A stretch of 64,000 bases of DNA from Methylobacterium sp. B4 (GTDB taxonomy: Bacteria; Pseudomonadota; Alphaproteobacteria; Rhizobiales; Beijerinckiaceae). The DNA is taken from the NCBI RefSeq assembly GCF_003201865.1, contig NZ_QJJJ01000016.1, forward strand, positions 1-64,000, in the 5' to 3' direction. Each line of letters opens with the position of its first letter. Within the stretch, counting starts at the first letter, position 1. Shown one piece after another: positions 6,954 to 15,887 of this stretch. The notes under the pieces were generated by a model that was not told the origin of the DNA, did no database searches, and saw only the letters and a list, made by a program, of their open reading frames with translations. The position numbers were made by a program, and so were the translations under genes.

Positions 6954-7928
6954 ATGACCGCCTTGACCCAGACCCTCACCGTGGCCCGCGAGAGCAGCGT
7001 GGCCCGTACCGCGCCGAGCAAGACCGGCGACCGCCTCTTCCAGGGTGCCGCCTACGCCTCCGCCCTCCTCGTGCTGCTGGTGCTCGCGGGCATCCTCGGC
7101 TCGATCATCTACGGCGCGTGGCCGGCCTTCTCCGAATTCGGCTTCGGCTTCGTCACCTCCTCCGCCTGGAACATCGGCACCGAGCAGTTCGGCGCCCTGC
7201 CCGCGATCATCGGCACCGTGGCCGCCGCGCTGCTGGCGCTTCTCATCGGCGTGCCGGTCTCGCTCGGCATCGCGATCTACCTGACGCAGCTCTGCCCCGG
7301 CTGGGCGCGCAAGCCCGTGGCCATGACGATCGAGCTGCTCGCCTCGGTGCCCAGCATCATCTACGGCATGTGGGGCCTGTTCGTGTTCGCGCCGCTCTTC
7401 GCGCGCTTCGTGCAGGTGCCGGTCTCGAACCTGGTCGAGGGCCTGCCGATCGTCGGCACCATCCTCTACGCCCGCATCCCCTCGGGCGTCGGCGTGCTCA
7501 CCGCCGGCATCATCCTCGCCATCATGATCGTGCCCTTCGTCGCCTCGATCACCCGCGACATGCTCGACCAGATCCCGACGGTGCTGCGCGAGAGCGCCTA
7601 CGGCATCGGCTGCACCACCTGGGAGGTCGTGCGCCACGTGCTCGTGCCGCAGGCCTCGGTCTCGATCATCGGCGCGATCATGCTCGGCCTCGGCCGCGCG
7701 CTCGGCGAGACCATGGCGGTCACCTTCGTGATCGGCAACGCTAACCGCCTCTCCGCCTCGATCTTCGATCCGGGCTCGACCATCGCCTCGCGCATCGCCA
7801 ACGAGTTCAACGAGGCCGACGGGCTCCAGCTCTCCTCGCTGATGGCGCTCGGCTGCCTGCTCTTCATCATCACCTTCTTCGTGCTGATCATCGCCCGCCT
7901 GCTGGTGCGGCGCACCAAGGTCGCCTGA
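6954..7928 (+). CDS. pstC: Phosphate ABC transporter permease PstC
   Basis: This is a 324-residue integral membrane protein with about six hydrophobic helices. The permease coupling region (ITRDMLDQIPTVLRESAYG, then GRALGETMAVTFVIGN) is diagnostic of the PstC/PstA family. It forms the inner-membrane phosphate channel with PstA, driven by PstB. The ATG at 6954 is chosen over an upstream start at 6891, which would add a charged, unconserved leader. A GAAGAG lies 9 bases before it. Confidence 0.95.
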   Translation: MTALTQTLTVARESSVARTAPSKTGDRLFQGAAYASALLVLLVLAGILGSIIYGAWPAFSEFGFGFVTSSAWNIGTEQFGALPAIIGTVAAALLALLIGVPVSLGIAIYLTQLCPGWARKPVAMTIELLASVPSIIYGMWGLFVFAPLFARFVQVPVSNLVEGLPIVGTILYARIPSGVGVLTAGIILAIMIVPFVASITRDMLDQIPTVLRESAYGIGCTTWEVVRHVLVPQASVSIIGAIMLGLGRALGETMAVTFVIGNANRLSASIFDPGSTIASRIANEFNEADGLQLSSLMALGCLLFIITFFVLIIARLLVRRTKVA

Positions 7929-7986
7929 ACCGCGACTGCCCGAGCACGATCGCCCGAGACTGTCCGAGCCCGAAGGACGCCGATCC

Positions 7987-8880
7987 ATGGACGCCAGCAA
8001 CCCCATCGCGACGGCCGGTCGCACGCCCACGGCCAGCCGCGTGCGCCCCGGCCGCCGGGTCGCCGACCGCGTGCTGATCCTCGCGAGCACGATCGCCACC
8101 CTGCTCGGCATCGTCGTGCTCGGCTCGATCCTGCTCATGCTCATCGTCGAGGGGCTGAAGGGCTTCTCGCCCGCCCTGTTCACGGCGCCGACGCCGGGCC
8201 CGGGTTCCGAGGGCGGCGGCATCGCCAACGCCATCCTGGGCAGCCTCATCATGACGCTGCTCGGCATCCTCATCGCCACGCCGATCGGGCTGATGGCCGG
8301 CACCTTCCTCGCGGAATACGGACGCACCTCGAAGATCGCCGACGTGATCCGCTTCCTCAACGACGTGCTGCTCTCGGCGCCCTCGATCCTGATCGGTCTG
8401 TTCGTCTACACGCTGATGGTCCGGCCGATGGGCACCTATTCGGGCTGGGCCGGCGCGGTGGCGCTCGCCATCATCGCCACGCCCGTGATCGTGCGCACCA
8501 CCGAGGACATGCTGCGCCTCGTGCCCGGCCCGATGCGCGAGGCGGGGGCTGCGCTCGGCGCGCCCCGCTCCCTCGTCATCCGCGCCGTCACCTGGCGCGC
8601 AGCGAGCGCGGGCATCGTCACCGGTATCATCCTGGCGCTGGCCCGCATCGCCGGCGAGACCGCGCCGCTGCTCTTCACGGCGCTCAACAACAACAGCTGG
8701 TTCAACGCCAACCTGCTCGGCGGCGTGCCGAACCTGCCGGTGATGATCTACCAGTTCGCCCTCTCGCCCTATCCGAACTGGCAGAGCCTCGCGTGGTCGG
8801 GTGCGCTCCTCATCACCGTCACCATCCTCGCCCTGTCGGTGGTGGCCCGCTTCGTGATCAAGGACCAGCGGGCGCGCTGA
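7987..8880 (+). CDS. pstA: Phosphate ABC transporter permease PstA
   Basis: A 297-residue membrane protein starts 58 bases after pstC. It has six predicted helices, the first preceded by a basic cytoplasmic segment (VRPGRRVADR). The EAA-like coupling loop reads EDMLRLVPGPMREAGAALG, followed by ARIAGETAPLLFTA as in PstA. It pairs with PstC to form the phosphate channel. The next gene, pstB, begins about 40 bases downstream, so the transporter is encoded as one transcript. Confidence 0.95.
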   Translation: MDASNPIATAGRTPTASRVRPGRRVADRVLILASTIATLLGIVVLGSILLMLIVEGLKGFSPALFTAPTPGPGSEGGGIANAILGSLIMTLLGILIATPIGLMAGTFLAEYGRTSKIADVIRFLNDVLLSAPSILIGLFVYTLMVRPMGTYSGWAGAVALAIIATPVIVRTTEDMLRLVPGPMREAGAALGAPRSLVIRAVTWRAASAGIVTGIILALARIAGETAPLLFTALNNNSWFNANLLGGVPNLPVMIYQFALSPYPNWQSLAWSGALLITVTILALSVVARFVIKDQRAR

Positions 8881-8921
8881 GGCCGCCCCCCGGACACCCC
8901 TCCTACCTGCGAGACCATCCG

Positions 8922-9737
8922 ATGAGCGCCTCCCCCGCGATCCGCAGCCAGTTCGAGGGCCGCAGCCCGGCCGACGTCAAGGCGCCCGTGCGCATCGCCG
9001 TCAAGGACCTGAACTTCTACTACGGCAGCTTCCACGGACTGAAGGACATCAACCTCGATTTCCGCGACCGGCAGGTCACGGCGCTGATCGGGCCGTCCGG
9101 CTGCGGAAAGTCGACGCTGCTGCGCACCTTCAACCGCATCTACAGCCTCTACCCGGAGCAGCGTGCCGAGGGCGAGATCCTGCTCGACGGGCAGAACGTG
9201 CTCGACGCCAAGGTCGATCTCAACGAGCTGCGCTCGCGGGTCGGCATGGTGTTCCAGAAGCCGACGCCCTTCCCGATGTCGATCTACGACAACGTCGCCT
9301 TCGGCCTGCGCCTCTACGAGAAGCTGCCCAAGTCCGAGCTCGACGTGCGCGTGGAGGAAAGCTTGCGCAAGGCGGCGCTCTGGGACGAGGTGAAGGACAA
9401 GCTCAAGCAGTCCGGAACCGGCCTCTCCGGCGGGCAGCAACAGCGCCTCTGCATCGCCCGCACCGTGGCCCAGCGTCCTGAGGTGATCCTGTTCGACGAG
9501 CCGACCTCGGCCCTCGACCCGATCTCGACGGGCCGTATCGAGGAGCTGATCGAGCAGCTGCGCGCGGAGTTCACGATCGTCATCGTGACGCACAACATGC
9601 AGCAGGCCGCCCGCATCTCGCAGTTCACCGCCTTCATGTATCTGGGCGAGCTGATCGAGTTCGACGCGACCTCGAAGATCTTCATGAACCCGGCCAAGCG
9701 CCAGACCCAGGACTACATCACCGGCCGCTTCGGCTAA
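8922..9737 (+). CDS. pstB: Phosphate ABC transporter ATPase PstB
   Basis: The 271-residue cytoplasmic ATPase has Walker A GPSGCGKST (57-65), signature LSGGQQQR (168-175), Walker B VILFDE (188-193) and the switch histidine at 224 (VTHNMQQA). The sequence FQKPTPFPMSIYDNVAFG is typical of PstB and separates it from other ABC ATPases. It powers PstCA and takes part with PhoU in phosphate signalling. ATG at 8922 is used. The open frame extends 43 codons upstream into the end of pstA, without family-like sequence. Confidence 0.97.
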   Translation: MSASPAIRSQFEGRSPADVKAPVRIAVKDLNFYYGSFHGLKDINLDFRDRQVTALIGPSGCGKSTLLRTFNRIYSLYPEQRAEGEILLDGQNVLDAKVDLNELRSRVGMVFQKPTPFPMSIYDNVAFGLRLYEKLPKSELDVRVEESLRKAALWDEVKDKLKQSGTGLSGGQQQRLCIARTVAQRPEVILFDEPTSALDPISTGRIEELIEQLRAEFTIVIVTHNMQQAARISQFTAFMYLGELIEFDATSKIFMNPAKRQTQDYITGRFG

Positions 9738-9876
9738 GGGTCGCCCTCGCGCCGCACCCGCTCGACGCCCGCTCGCCATGCGGGCGCGGCGGGGTGGCCG
9801 CGGGCGACACGAAACCGGCCGTCCCAGCATCCGACTAAGGTGACGGCCGCGACCGTCCGAGCGGGGAATTCGAGAG

Positions 9877-10590
9877 ATGTCCGAGCATATCGTCTCCTCC
9901 TACGACAAAGACCTCGAAAACCTGCGCCGCTCGATCGCCGAGATGGGTGGGGTGGCCGAGAAGATGATGACGGATGCCACCGACGCGCTGGTGCGCCGAG
10001 ATACGACCCTGGCCCAGGCCGTCATCGTCGCCGACAAGCGCCTCGACGTGCTCCAGCGGGAGATCGAGGAGCGCTCGGTGCTGCTCATCGCTCGGCGCCA
10101 GCCCCTCGCCATCGACCTGCGCGAGACGATCTCCGGCATCCGCGTCTCCGGCGATCTGGAGCGGATCGGGGACCTGGCCAAGAACATCGCCAAGCGTGTC
10201 GTGGCGATCAGCGATCAGGCCCAGCCGCAGAAGATCGTCCTCGGCGTGCAGCACATGAGCGACCTCGTGCAGGAGCAGCTCAAGGACGTCCTCGACGCCT
10301 ATGCCAGCCGCGATGTCGCCGCCGCCCACGAGGTGTGGGAGCGCGACAGCGCCATCGACGCGCTCTACAACTCGCTGTTCCGCGAACTCCTGACCTACAT
10401 GATGGAGGATCCGCGCAATATCTCCTTCTGTACGCACCTGTTGTTCTGCGCCAAGAACGTCGAGCGCATCGGCGACCACACCACCAACGTCGCCGAGACG
10501 ATCGAATACCTCGTCACCGGGGAGAACCCGGCCGGCGAGCGGCCCAAGAACGACGCCTCGAACTACGCGACGGTGACGCCGACGGTCTGA
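9877..10590 (+). CDS. phoU: Phosphate signalling regulator PhoU
   Basis: A 237-residue all-helical protein with the duplicated three-helix PhoU domain. Each repeat carries an acidic/asparagine metal-binding motif, seen as RISGDLERIGDLAKNIAKR-like sequence at about residues 88-108 and NVERIGDHTTNVAE near 195. PhoU represses the Pho response when phosphate is plentiful by linking PstB to the histidine kinase PhoR. The 140-base gap after pstB contains a GC hairpin (9766-9772 with 9780-9786) but no T-run. Confidence 0.95.
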   Translation: MSEHIVSSYDKDLENLRRSIAEMGGVAEKMMTDATDALVRRDTTLAQAVIVADKRLDVLQREIEERSVLLIARRQPLAIDLRETISGIRVSGDLERIGDLAKNIAKRVVAISDQAQPQKIVLGVQHMSDLVQEQLKDVLDAYASRDVAAAHEVWERDSAIDALYNSLFRELLTYMMEDPRNISFCTHLLFCAKNVERIGDHTTNVAETIEYLVTGENPAGERPKNDASNYATVTPTV

Positions 10591-10682
10591 GGCCTGCGGC
10601 TTCCCTCGGGGAAGCGCGAAGCGAGACACGCCGCCCGCGGTCCGAAGCGACCGTCCGGGCGTGACGGATGGGAAGACGGGTG

Positions 10683-11387
10683 ATGACGAGTGCGCGCATC
10701 CTGATCGTCGAGGACGAGGAATCGCTCACGACGCTGCTGCGCTACAATCTCGAAGCGGAAGGCTTCGTGGTCGACGTGGCGGTGCGTGGCGACGAGGCGG
10801 ACCTGCGCCTGCACGAGACCACGCCCGACCTCGTTCTGCTCGACTGGATGGTGCCGGGCCTCTCCGGGATCGAGCTGTGCCGGCGCATCCGGGCGCGACG
10901 CGAGACGGAGCGGCTGCCCGTCATCATGCTGACCGCGCGCGGCGAGGAGGCGGACCGGGTGCGCGGACTCTCGACGGGGGCCGACGACTACGTGGTGAAG
11001 CCGTTTTCCGTGCCGGAGCTGCTCGCCCGGGTCCGCGCCCTGTTGCGCCGGGCCAAGCCCGCCCATGTCGCCGACCTGCTCGTGGCTGGCGACATCGAGC
11101 TCGACCGGGTCAGCCACCGCATCCGCCGCCAGGGCCGCGAGATCCATCTCGGGCCGACCGAGTTCAAGCTGCTCGAATATCTGATGCAGAGTCCCGGCCG
11201 GGTCTTTTCCCGGGAACAGCTCCTCGACGGCGTCTGGGGACACGACGTCTATATCGACGAGCGCACCGTCGACGTGCATGTCGGCCGCCTGCGCAAGGCG
11301 ATCAACCGCCCGCGCCAGAGCGACCCGATCCGCACCGTGCGCGGCTCCGGCTACTCCTTCGACGAGATGTTCGCCGGGGCGGAGTGA
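10683..11387 (+). CDS. phoB: Phosphate regulon response regulator PhoB
   Basis: A 234-residue OmpR/PhoB-family regulator. The receiver domain has the acidic pair at D11/E12, phosphoacceptor D54 (VLLDWM), the LTAR switch threonine and the VKPF lysine. The C-terminal winged helix contains GPTEFKLLEYLM and ERTVDVHVGRLRKAI. It activates Pho-box promoters such as the one at 5666-5699 once phosphorylated. The ATG at 10683 (MTSARILIVEDEE) is favoured over 10668 by family alignment. No phoR kinase gene lies next to it. Confidence 0.95.
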   Translation: MTSARILIVEDEESLTTLLRYNLEAEGFVVDVAVRGDEADLRLHETTPDLVLLDWMVPGLSGIELCRRIRARRETERLPVIMLTARGEEADRVRGLSTGADDYVVKPFSVPELLARVRALLRRAKPAHVADLLVAGDIELDRVSHRIRRQGREIHLGPTEFKLLEYLMQSPGRVFSREQLLDGVWGHDVYIDERTVDVHVGRLRKAINRPRQSDPIRTVRGSGYSFDEMFAGAE

Positions 11388-11725
11388 GACGAAGTCCGGT
11401 CGATCGCCTCGGTCTCTTCTGCGTCAGGGCGAGGCGAAGCCGTCCAGAGGGCGGGACTTTTTCAGGGATGTCGCGCCCGGGATCGCTTCGCTGACGCGGG
11501 CGACGACGGAAGGGGCTCGAAGCAAGCAGTCGAAACCAGGATGAGGCGTGCAGCATCGGTCGTTGCCGGGCGCGCTACGATCACCGCAGTTTAGCGTTGC
11601 TCACGCATCGTTTGAAGTCCGATAGCCGTTCACGCCGCCTCAACGGTCTCCGCGGAGGGGAGCGGAGGCCGGTCCGGCTGACCCGCACGGTAACCAAGGC
11701 GCCGTGCGATACCTCTCACGGAAAC
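11388..11725. other. Intergenic region holding a diverged dispersed repeat
   Basis: This gap between phoB and the convergent gcrA has no gene. Bases 11403-11512 are occupied by a diverged copy of the palindromic intergenic element described separately. The remainder shows nothing I can name. Confidence 0.5.
11403..11512. repeat. Diverged copy of a dispersed intergenic palindromic element
   Basis: The left half reads GATCGCCTCGGTCTCTTC then GCGAGGCGAAGCCGT, and the right half returns toward CGGGATCGCTTCGCTGACG. This matches base for base in long stretches the element at 31965-32112. The internal inverted symmetry is weaker here, so this is the older copy. Similar elements with GTCAT(T/C)GCGAGG cores are known between genes in alphaproteobacteria. 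Confidence 0.65.
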
Positions 11726-12271
11726 TCAGCGGAAGCCGGCCACCCGGCGATCGCGCTTGCGCTCGGCGGCCGGCTGGTAGGCCACCTGGGCGTGCTGGGT
11801 GCAGTAGGGCAGGCCCGTGATCGCTCGGCCGCCGCAGAAGCGGAAGTCCGGTGAGGTCGGATCGCCCATCGGCCAGCGGCACATGGAGTCGCGCAGGTCC
11901 ATGATGGTGACGCGCTGCGACACCGCCAGCGCCACCGGCTCCGGGGCGGGGCTCGGCGGCAGGGGGAAGTTCGGGGCCGGCCGGTGCGCGACGATGGCCG
12001 GCGGCTCCGGCAGGGTCGGCTCCTCGACCAAGGCCACGGCTTCCAGCTCGACCTCCACTTCCGGGCCGTCCTTTCGGCGGCCCTGCGCGGAGGACGGCCC
12101 GATCGGCTTGACGCGCCCGGCCAAGCCGAGGCGATGCACCTTGCCGATGACCGCGTTACGCGAGACGCCGCCGATCTGGAGGGCGATCTGGCTGGCGCTC
12201 AAGCCATCGTCCCAGAGACGACGCAGCAGCTCGACGCGCTCGTCCGTCCAGCTCGGGACCGCTTCCGTCAT
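11726..12271 (-). CDS. gcrA: GcrA family cell-cycle regulator
   Basis: The 181-residue protein opens with the GcrA signature (SWTDERVELLRRLW, DGLSASQIALQIGGVSRNAV, GKVHRLGL), a helix-turn-helix-like DNA-binding segment. It ends with the conserved Cys-containing C-terminal motif (CRWPMGD, FCGG, YCTQHAQVAYQP), joined by a proline-rich linker. In Caulobacter GcrA works with sigma-70 at promoters bearing methylated GANTC sites. ATG at 12271 is preceded by GGAGGGG. The 12-codon upstream extension in the same frame is not conserved in character. Confidence 0.93.
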   Translation of the reverse strand: MTEAVPSWTDERVELLRRLWDDGLSASQIALQIGGVSRNAVIGKVHRLGLAGRVKPIGPSSAQGRRKDGPEVEVELEAVALVEEPTLPEPPAIVAHRPAPNFPLPPSPAPEPVALAVSQRVTIMDLRDSMCRWPMGDPTSPDFRFCGGRAITGLPYCTQHAQVAYQPAAERKRDRRVAGFR

Positions 12272-12798
12272 TGTCCCCTCCACGTCGCACCGTCCTTGAA
12301 CTCGCACCGACAGGCAGCGCGGCGAGGCGGTCGAAGAGCCGCCGCCGCGCCCGGCGAACCACGCAACCCAGGGCCGGCGGAGCGGCCCTGCACATGTCGG
12401 TTAACAGACGCCAAACCCTGCGCTGGCGACGGTGTGGAGACTACAGGACAGCTCGGCCGCGGAGCAAGGGTCGGCGCGGGCCGCGACCCGGTTTCCACCA
12501 GCATTCGGATGCTCGGCCCGCGGCAAAGCGAGCCGTGTCGCCGCGCCCGTGTCGGGCTCGGCGACAGGTCGTTAAAGCGTTGCGTAAAATTGCACTTTTC
12601 TCGCGTCAGCCGGGCTGCCCGAACCTCCCGGTACCGACCCCGCGGACGACCCCCGGCCCGGAGCGGACGGCCACGGCCCTGTTTCGGAACGGGCCGAAAA
12701 AGATTGTCCGGACCGCCGGATTGATTATGTGACGGACGATCCCCGCCGGTCCTCGGGCTGGGGATAACCCGTTTTCGACAGCGCATTTGGGAGATCGC
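12272..12798. other. Divergent promoter region between gcrA and eipB
   Basis: No gene is seen in these 527 bases. It must carry promoters for both flanking genes. A hairpin (GGCCCTGTT 12675-12683 with AACGGGCC 12688-12695) is present but is not followed by a T-run. I see no convincing GANTC or CtrA-type site. Confidence 0.4.
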
Positions 12799-13665
12799 AT
12801 GCGACTGCGCCTCGCGCCGGCCCTGATCGTCCTCGCCGCCCTGCCCGGTTCCGCGCTCGCGGCGGGGCCGGCCGCTCCCGTTCCGGAGGAGGCGGCGATC
12901 CGGCTCGCGCCGCACCGCGCGGTCTACGATCTCTCCCTCGCCCGCTCCACCGGCACGCGGGCGGTCGAGGGAGTGCGCGGGCGCATCGTGATCGACTTCT
13001 CGGGCGATGCCTGCCGCGGCTATACCATGCAGACGCGGCAGGTCACGCTGCTCGATTCCGGCGAATCCGGCGACCGCACCTCGGACCTGCGCAGCTCCAC
13101 CTTCGAGGACGGCGACGGGACGAGCTTCCGCTTCCGCACCACGACCATCCTCAACAACAAGCCGTCGCCCTCCGTGGACGGCACGGCGGTGGCCGCATCC
13201 GAAGCGCTCAAGGTGAAGTTGAAGGAGCCCAAGCGCGACCAGTTCCAGGCCGAGGGACCGGTGCTGTTCCCGATCCACCATATGATCCGCCTGATCAAGG
13301 CGGCGAAGGCGGGGGAGACCACGGTCTCCGCCAAGGTGTTCGACGGCTCCGACGACGGCCGCAAGGTCTACGACACGCTGGCCGTGATCGGTCGCCCGAG
13401 CGCGGCGCCCGCCGTCGAGACCGAGCGCGACAAGCCGCTGCGCGAAGGCGACCACGCCGCCATGCGCCGCTGGCCGGTGACGCTGAGCTACTTCACCGCC
13501 GGCCAGGGTGAGCGCACGCCGATCTACACCTTGACCTTCGATCTCTACGAGGACGGCGTCAGCGGTCGGCTCCACCTCGATTACGGGGATTTCGCCATCG
13601 ACGGCACGATGTCCCGGCTCGATCCGGCCAAGGCCGATCCGAAAGCGGAGGCCTGCCGAAAGTAA
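12799..13665 (+). CDS. eipB: Cell envelope integrity protein EipB family (DUF1849)
   Basis: A 288-residue exported protein with a signal peptide ending in SALAAG near residue 22. The mature start (LAPHRAVYDLSLAR) and the later WPVTLSYFTAG and YTLTFDLYEDGVSG are typical of DUF1849, a spiral beta-protein in the periplasm. In Brucella, EipB maintains envelope integrity and contains a conserved disulfide. Cysteines near positions 70 and 286 are present here. ATG at 12799 is used, with GGGA upstream. A TTG at 12787 would overlap that site. Confidence 0.85.
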   Translation: MRLRLAPALIVLAALPGSALAAGPAAPVPEEAAIRLAPHRAVYDLSLARSTGTRAVEGVRGRIVIDFSGDACRGYTMQTRQVTLLDSGESGDRTSDLRSSTFEDGDGTSFRFRTTTILNNKPSPSVDGTAVAASEALKVKLKEPKRDQFQAEGPVLFPIHHMIRLIKAAKAGETTVSAKVFDGSDDGRKVYDTLAVIGRPSAAPAVETERDKPLREGDHAAMRRWPVTLSYFTAGQGERTPIYTLTFDLYEDGVSGRLHLDYGDFAIDGTMSRLDPAKADPKAEACRK

Positions 13666-13671
13666 GCGGCC

Positions 13672-14949
13672 TCAAGTCCGGCGCCGCTCCGGCTCGCCGC
13701 CGAAGGCAAGACCGCGCTGGATCGCGGCGCTGCCGAACTTTTCCCGCACCCGGTCCAGGGCGGCCTCGCGCTTGGCGATGCGCTCGATGCCCTGGTCTGC
13801 GAGGTCGCCCCGGTCGGCGTGGATCGCGCCGCAGAGGTCGCCGCCGCCGATGCCGACGAGGCGGAACGCGGTGCCGTCGCAGGCGACCCGCAGCATCGGC
13901 TCGCCCTCGTGGAAAAGCCGGTCGGCGAGCTGGGTGGGCTTTAGGCCGCCGCGGGTGCGGGTGCGGAGCCGAAAGCGCGCATCCTTCAGCTTCAGCGTGA
14001 CGCTGCCGGCGGCGAGTTCCGCTCGCTTGAGCCGCGCCGAGACCTTCTCGCAGAGCCGCCACAGGATCGGGCGCAGATCCTCGAACCGGGCGAGATCGGT
14101 GGCGAAGGTCGTCTCGGCCGACACGCTCTTGGCCTCACGGGTCGGGCGCACCGGCCGCCCGTCCCGCCCCCCGGCCAGCGCCAGCAGGCGCAGGGCGTCC
14201 CGGCCGAGCGCCGCCTGCAGCCGCGCCGGATCGACCCGCGCGATGTCTCCGACGCGGTGGATGTTGAGGCCGGCCAGACGGTTGCGGGCGCTCTCGCCGA
14301 TGCCGGGCAGGATGCCGACCGGCTTGTCGGCCAGGAAGGCGGTGGCGTCCTCACCCGCGATGATCGAGAAGCCGCGGGGCTTGTCGAGGTCGGAGGCGAT
14401 CTTGGCCAGGAACTTGTTGGCGGAGAGACCGACCGACACGGTGATGCCGATCTCGGCTTCGACCCGCGCGGCGAAGCGGGCGAGCGTCAGGGCCGGGCTG
14501 GAGCCGTGCAGGCGCTCGGTGCCGGAAAGGTCGAGGAAGGCCTCGTCGATGGAGACGGGCTCGACCAGCGGCGTGAGTGCCAGCATCATCGCCCGCACCT
14601 CGCGCCCGACGCGGGCGTACTTCTCCATATCCGGCCGCAGCACGGTGGCGTCGGGGCAGCGCTGGAGCGCCTCGAACATCGGCATGGCCGAGCGCACGCC
14701 GGAGATCCGGGCGAGGTAGCAGGCAGTCGAGACCACGCCGCGCTTGCCGCCGCCGATGATGACGGGCCGGTCGCGCAGGGACGGGTCGTCGCGCTTCTCG
14801 ATCGCCGCGTAGAAGGCGTCGCAATCGACGTGGGCGATGCTCAAGCCGTCCCGGGCCGGGTGGGCGAGCAGCCGCGGCGAGCCGCATCCGCGGCAGCGCA
14901 GGGCGGCCTCGGCTTGCATCGTCAGGCAATCGCGGCAGAAGGGTCTCAC
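13672..14949 (-). CDS. dinB: DNA polymerase IV (DinB, Y-family), with N-terminal zinc ribbon
   Basis: A 425-residue error-prone polymerase. It has catalytic acidic residues in HVDCDAFYAAIE (D42) and SIDEAFLDL (D135, E136), then the little finger region (KSVSAETTFATDL, LKLKDARF). The first 30 residues add C5-x2-C8 and C19-x2-C22, a zinc-ribbon-like knuckle absent from E. coli DinB but seen in alphaproteobacterial relatives. It extends DNA past lesions. It is divergent from cobK with 58 bases between starts. No GTTC-N7-GTTC SOS box is seen there. It ends 6 bases from eipB, convergent. Confidence 0.95.
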   Translation of the reverse strand: MRPFCRDCLTMQAEAALRCRGCGSPRLLAHPARDGLSIAHVDCDAFYAAIEKRDDPSLRDRPVIIGGGKRGVVSTACYLARISGVRSAMPMFEALQRCPDATVLRPDMEKYARVGREVRAMMLALTPLVEPVSIDEAFLDLSGTERLHGSSPALTLARFAARVEAEIGITVSVGLSANKFLAKIASDLDKPRGFSIIAGEDATAFLADKPVGILPGIGESARNRLAGLNIHRVGDIARVDPARLQAALGRDALRLLALAGGRDGRPVRPTREAKSVSAETTFATDLARFEDLRPILWRLCEKVSARLKRAELAAGSVTLKLKDARFRLRTRTRGGLKPTQLADRLFHEGEPMLRVACDGTAFRLVGIGGGDLCGAIHADRGDLADQGIERIAKREAALDRVREKFGSAAIQRGLAFGGEPERRRT

Positions 14950-15007
14950 GTCGCAGAACCTTGCCCGGACCGCTCCCGGGTTTTTGCGGGCGAGACAGGT
15001 TGTACGA

Positions 15008-15865
15008 ATGTCCGAGACCCCCGGCCAGGGGCCGTACCCGCCTCATCCCAAGCGGAGTCCGATTGAACGCGGGGCGGTCACGCGCGTGCTCCTGCTCGGC
15101 GGCACCACCGAGGCCAGTGCGCTCGCCGCCCTGATCGCGGATTCGCCGGCCTTCGGCGTGACGCTCTCGCTCGCCGGCCGCACCGCCGCGCCGCGGCCGG
15201 AACCGGTCCCGACCCGGGTGGGCGGGTTCGGCGGGGCGGAAGGGCTGGCGCGCTGGCTCGCCGAGAACGCCATCGCGGCGGTGGTCGACGCGACGCATCC
15301 CTTCGCCGCCCGCATCTCTGCCAACGCCGCGCGCGCCTGTGCGGAGGCGGCCGTTCCGTTGCTGGCGATCCGCCGTCCGGCCTGGGAGCGCCGCCCGGGC
15401 GACGCCTGGATCGAGGTGGCGTCCGTCCCTGCGAGCGTCGAGGCCCTCGGCCCCCTGCCCCGGCGCGTCTTCCTGACCATCGGGCGGCAGGAGGTCTCCG
15501 CCTTCGCCTGCGCGCCGCACCACGCCTACGTCGTGCGCACCATCGAGCCGGTCGGCGACGCCCTGCCGGTGCCGGACCTCACCACGGTGAGCGCCCGCGG
15601 CCCCTTCAGCCTCGCCGACGAGACCCGCTTCATGCGCGAGGCCGGTATCGAGGTCTTGGTCACGAAGAATTCCGGCGGCGCGGCGACCTACGCCAAGATC
15701 GAGGCGGCGCGCGAACTCGGGCTGCCCGTGGTGATCGTCGCCCGCCCTGCCCTGCCCGACGTGCCGGCCGTTCCAAATGCGGCGGGCGCGAGGGACTGGC
15801 TGTTCGCCCTGTGCGCGGCCGCCGGCTCGACGCCGCCCGCCTCCGGTGCCATGGCAGGGTCATGA
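15008..15865 (+). CDS. cobK: Precorrin-6A reductase CobK
   Basis: The 285-residue product has an N-terminal nucleotide-binding segment (VLLLGGTTEASALAALI), VVDATHPFAARIS, and VFLTIGRQE, followed by EVLVTKNSGGAATYAKI. These are CobK/CbiJ hallmarks. The enzyme reduces precorrin-6A with NADPH in cobalamin ring synthesis. The N-terminus from ATG 15008 has about 25 residues before the core. A shorter start around 15077 is possible. No cobalamin riboswitch is visible upstream. Confidence 0.9.
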   Translation: MSETPGQGPYPPHPKRSPIERGAVTRVLLLGGTTEASALAALIADSPAFGVTLSLAGRTAAPRPEPVPTRVGGFGGAEGLARWLAENAIAAVVDATHPFAARISANAARACAEAAVPLLAIRRPAWERRPGDAWIEVASVPASVEALGPLPRRVFLTIGRQEVSAFACAPHHAYVVRTIEPVGDALPVPDLTTVSARGPFSLADETRFMREAGIEVLVTKNSGGAATYAKIEAARELGLPVVIVARPALPDVPAVPNAAGARDWLFALCAAAGSTPPASGAMAGS

Positions 15866-15887
15866 CGACACAGCGAAAAACCCGCCG

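Noticed and set aside
5670..8360. Long antisense frames across pstS, pstC and pstA
   Set aside because: Composition-driven shadows of clearly identified phosphate genes.
14950..15007. SOS box for dinB
   Set aside because: Looked for GTTC-N7-GTTC between dinB and cobK; only one half-site-like GTTC is present.
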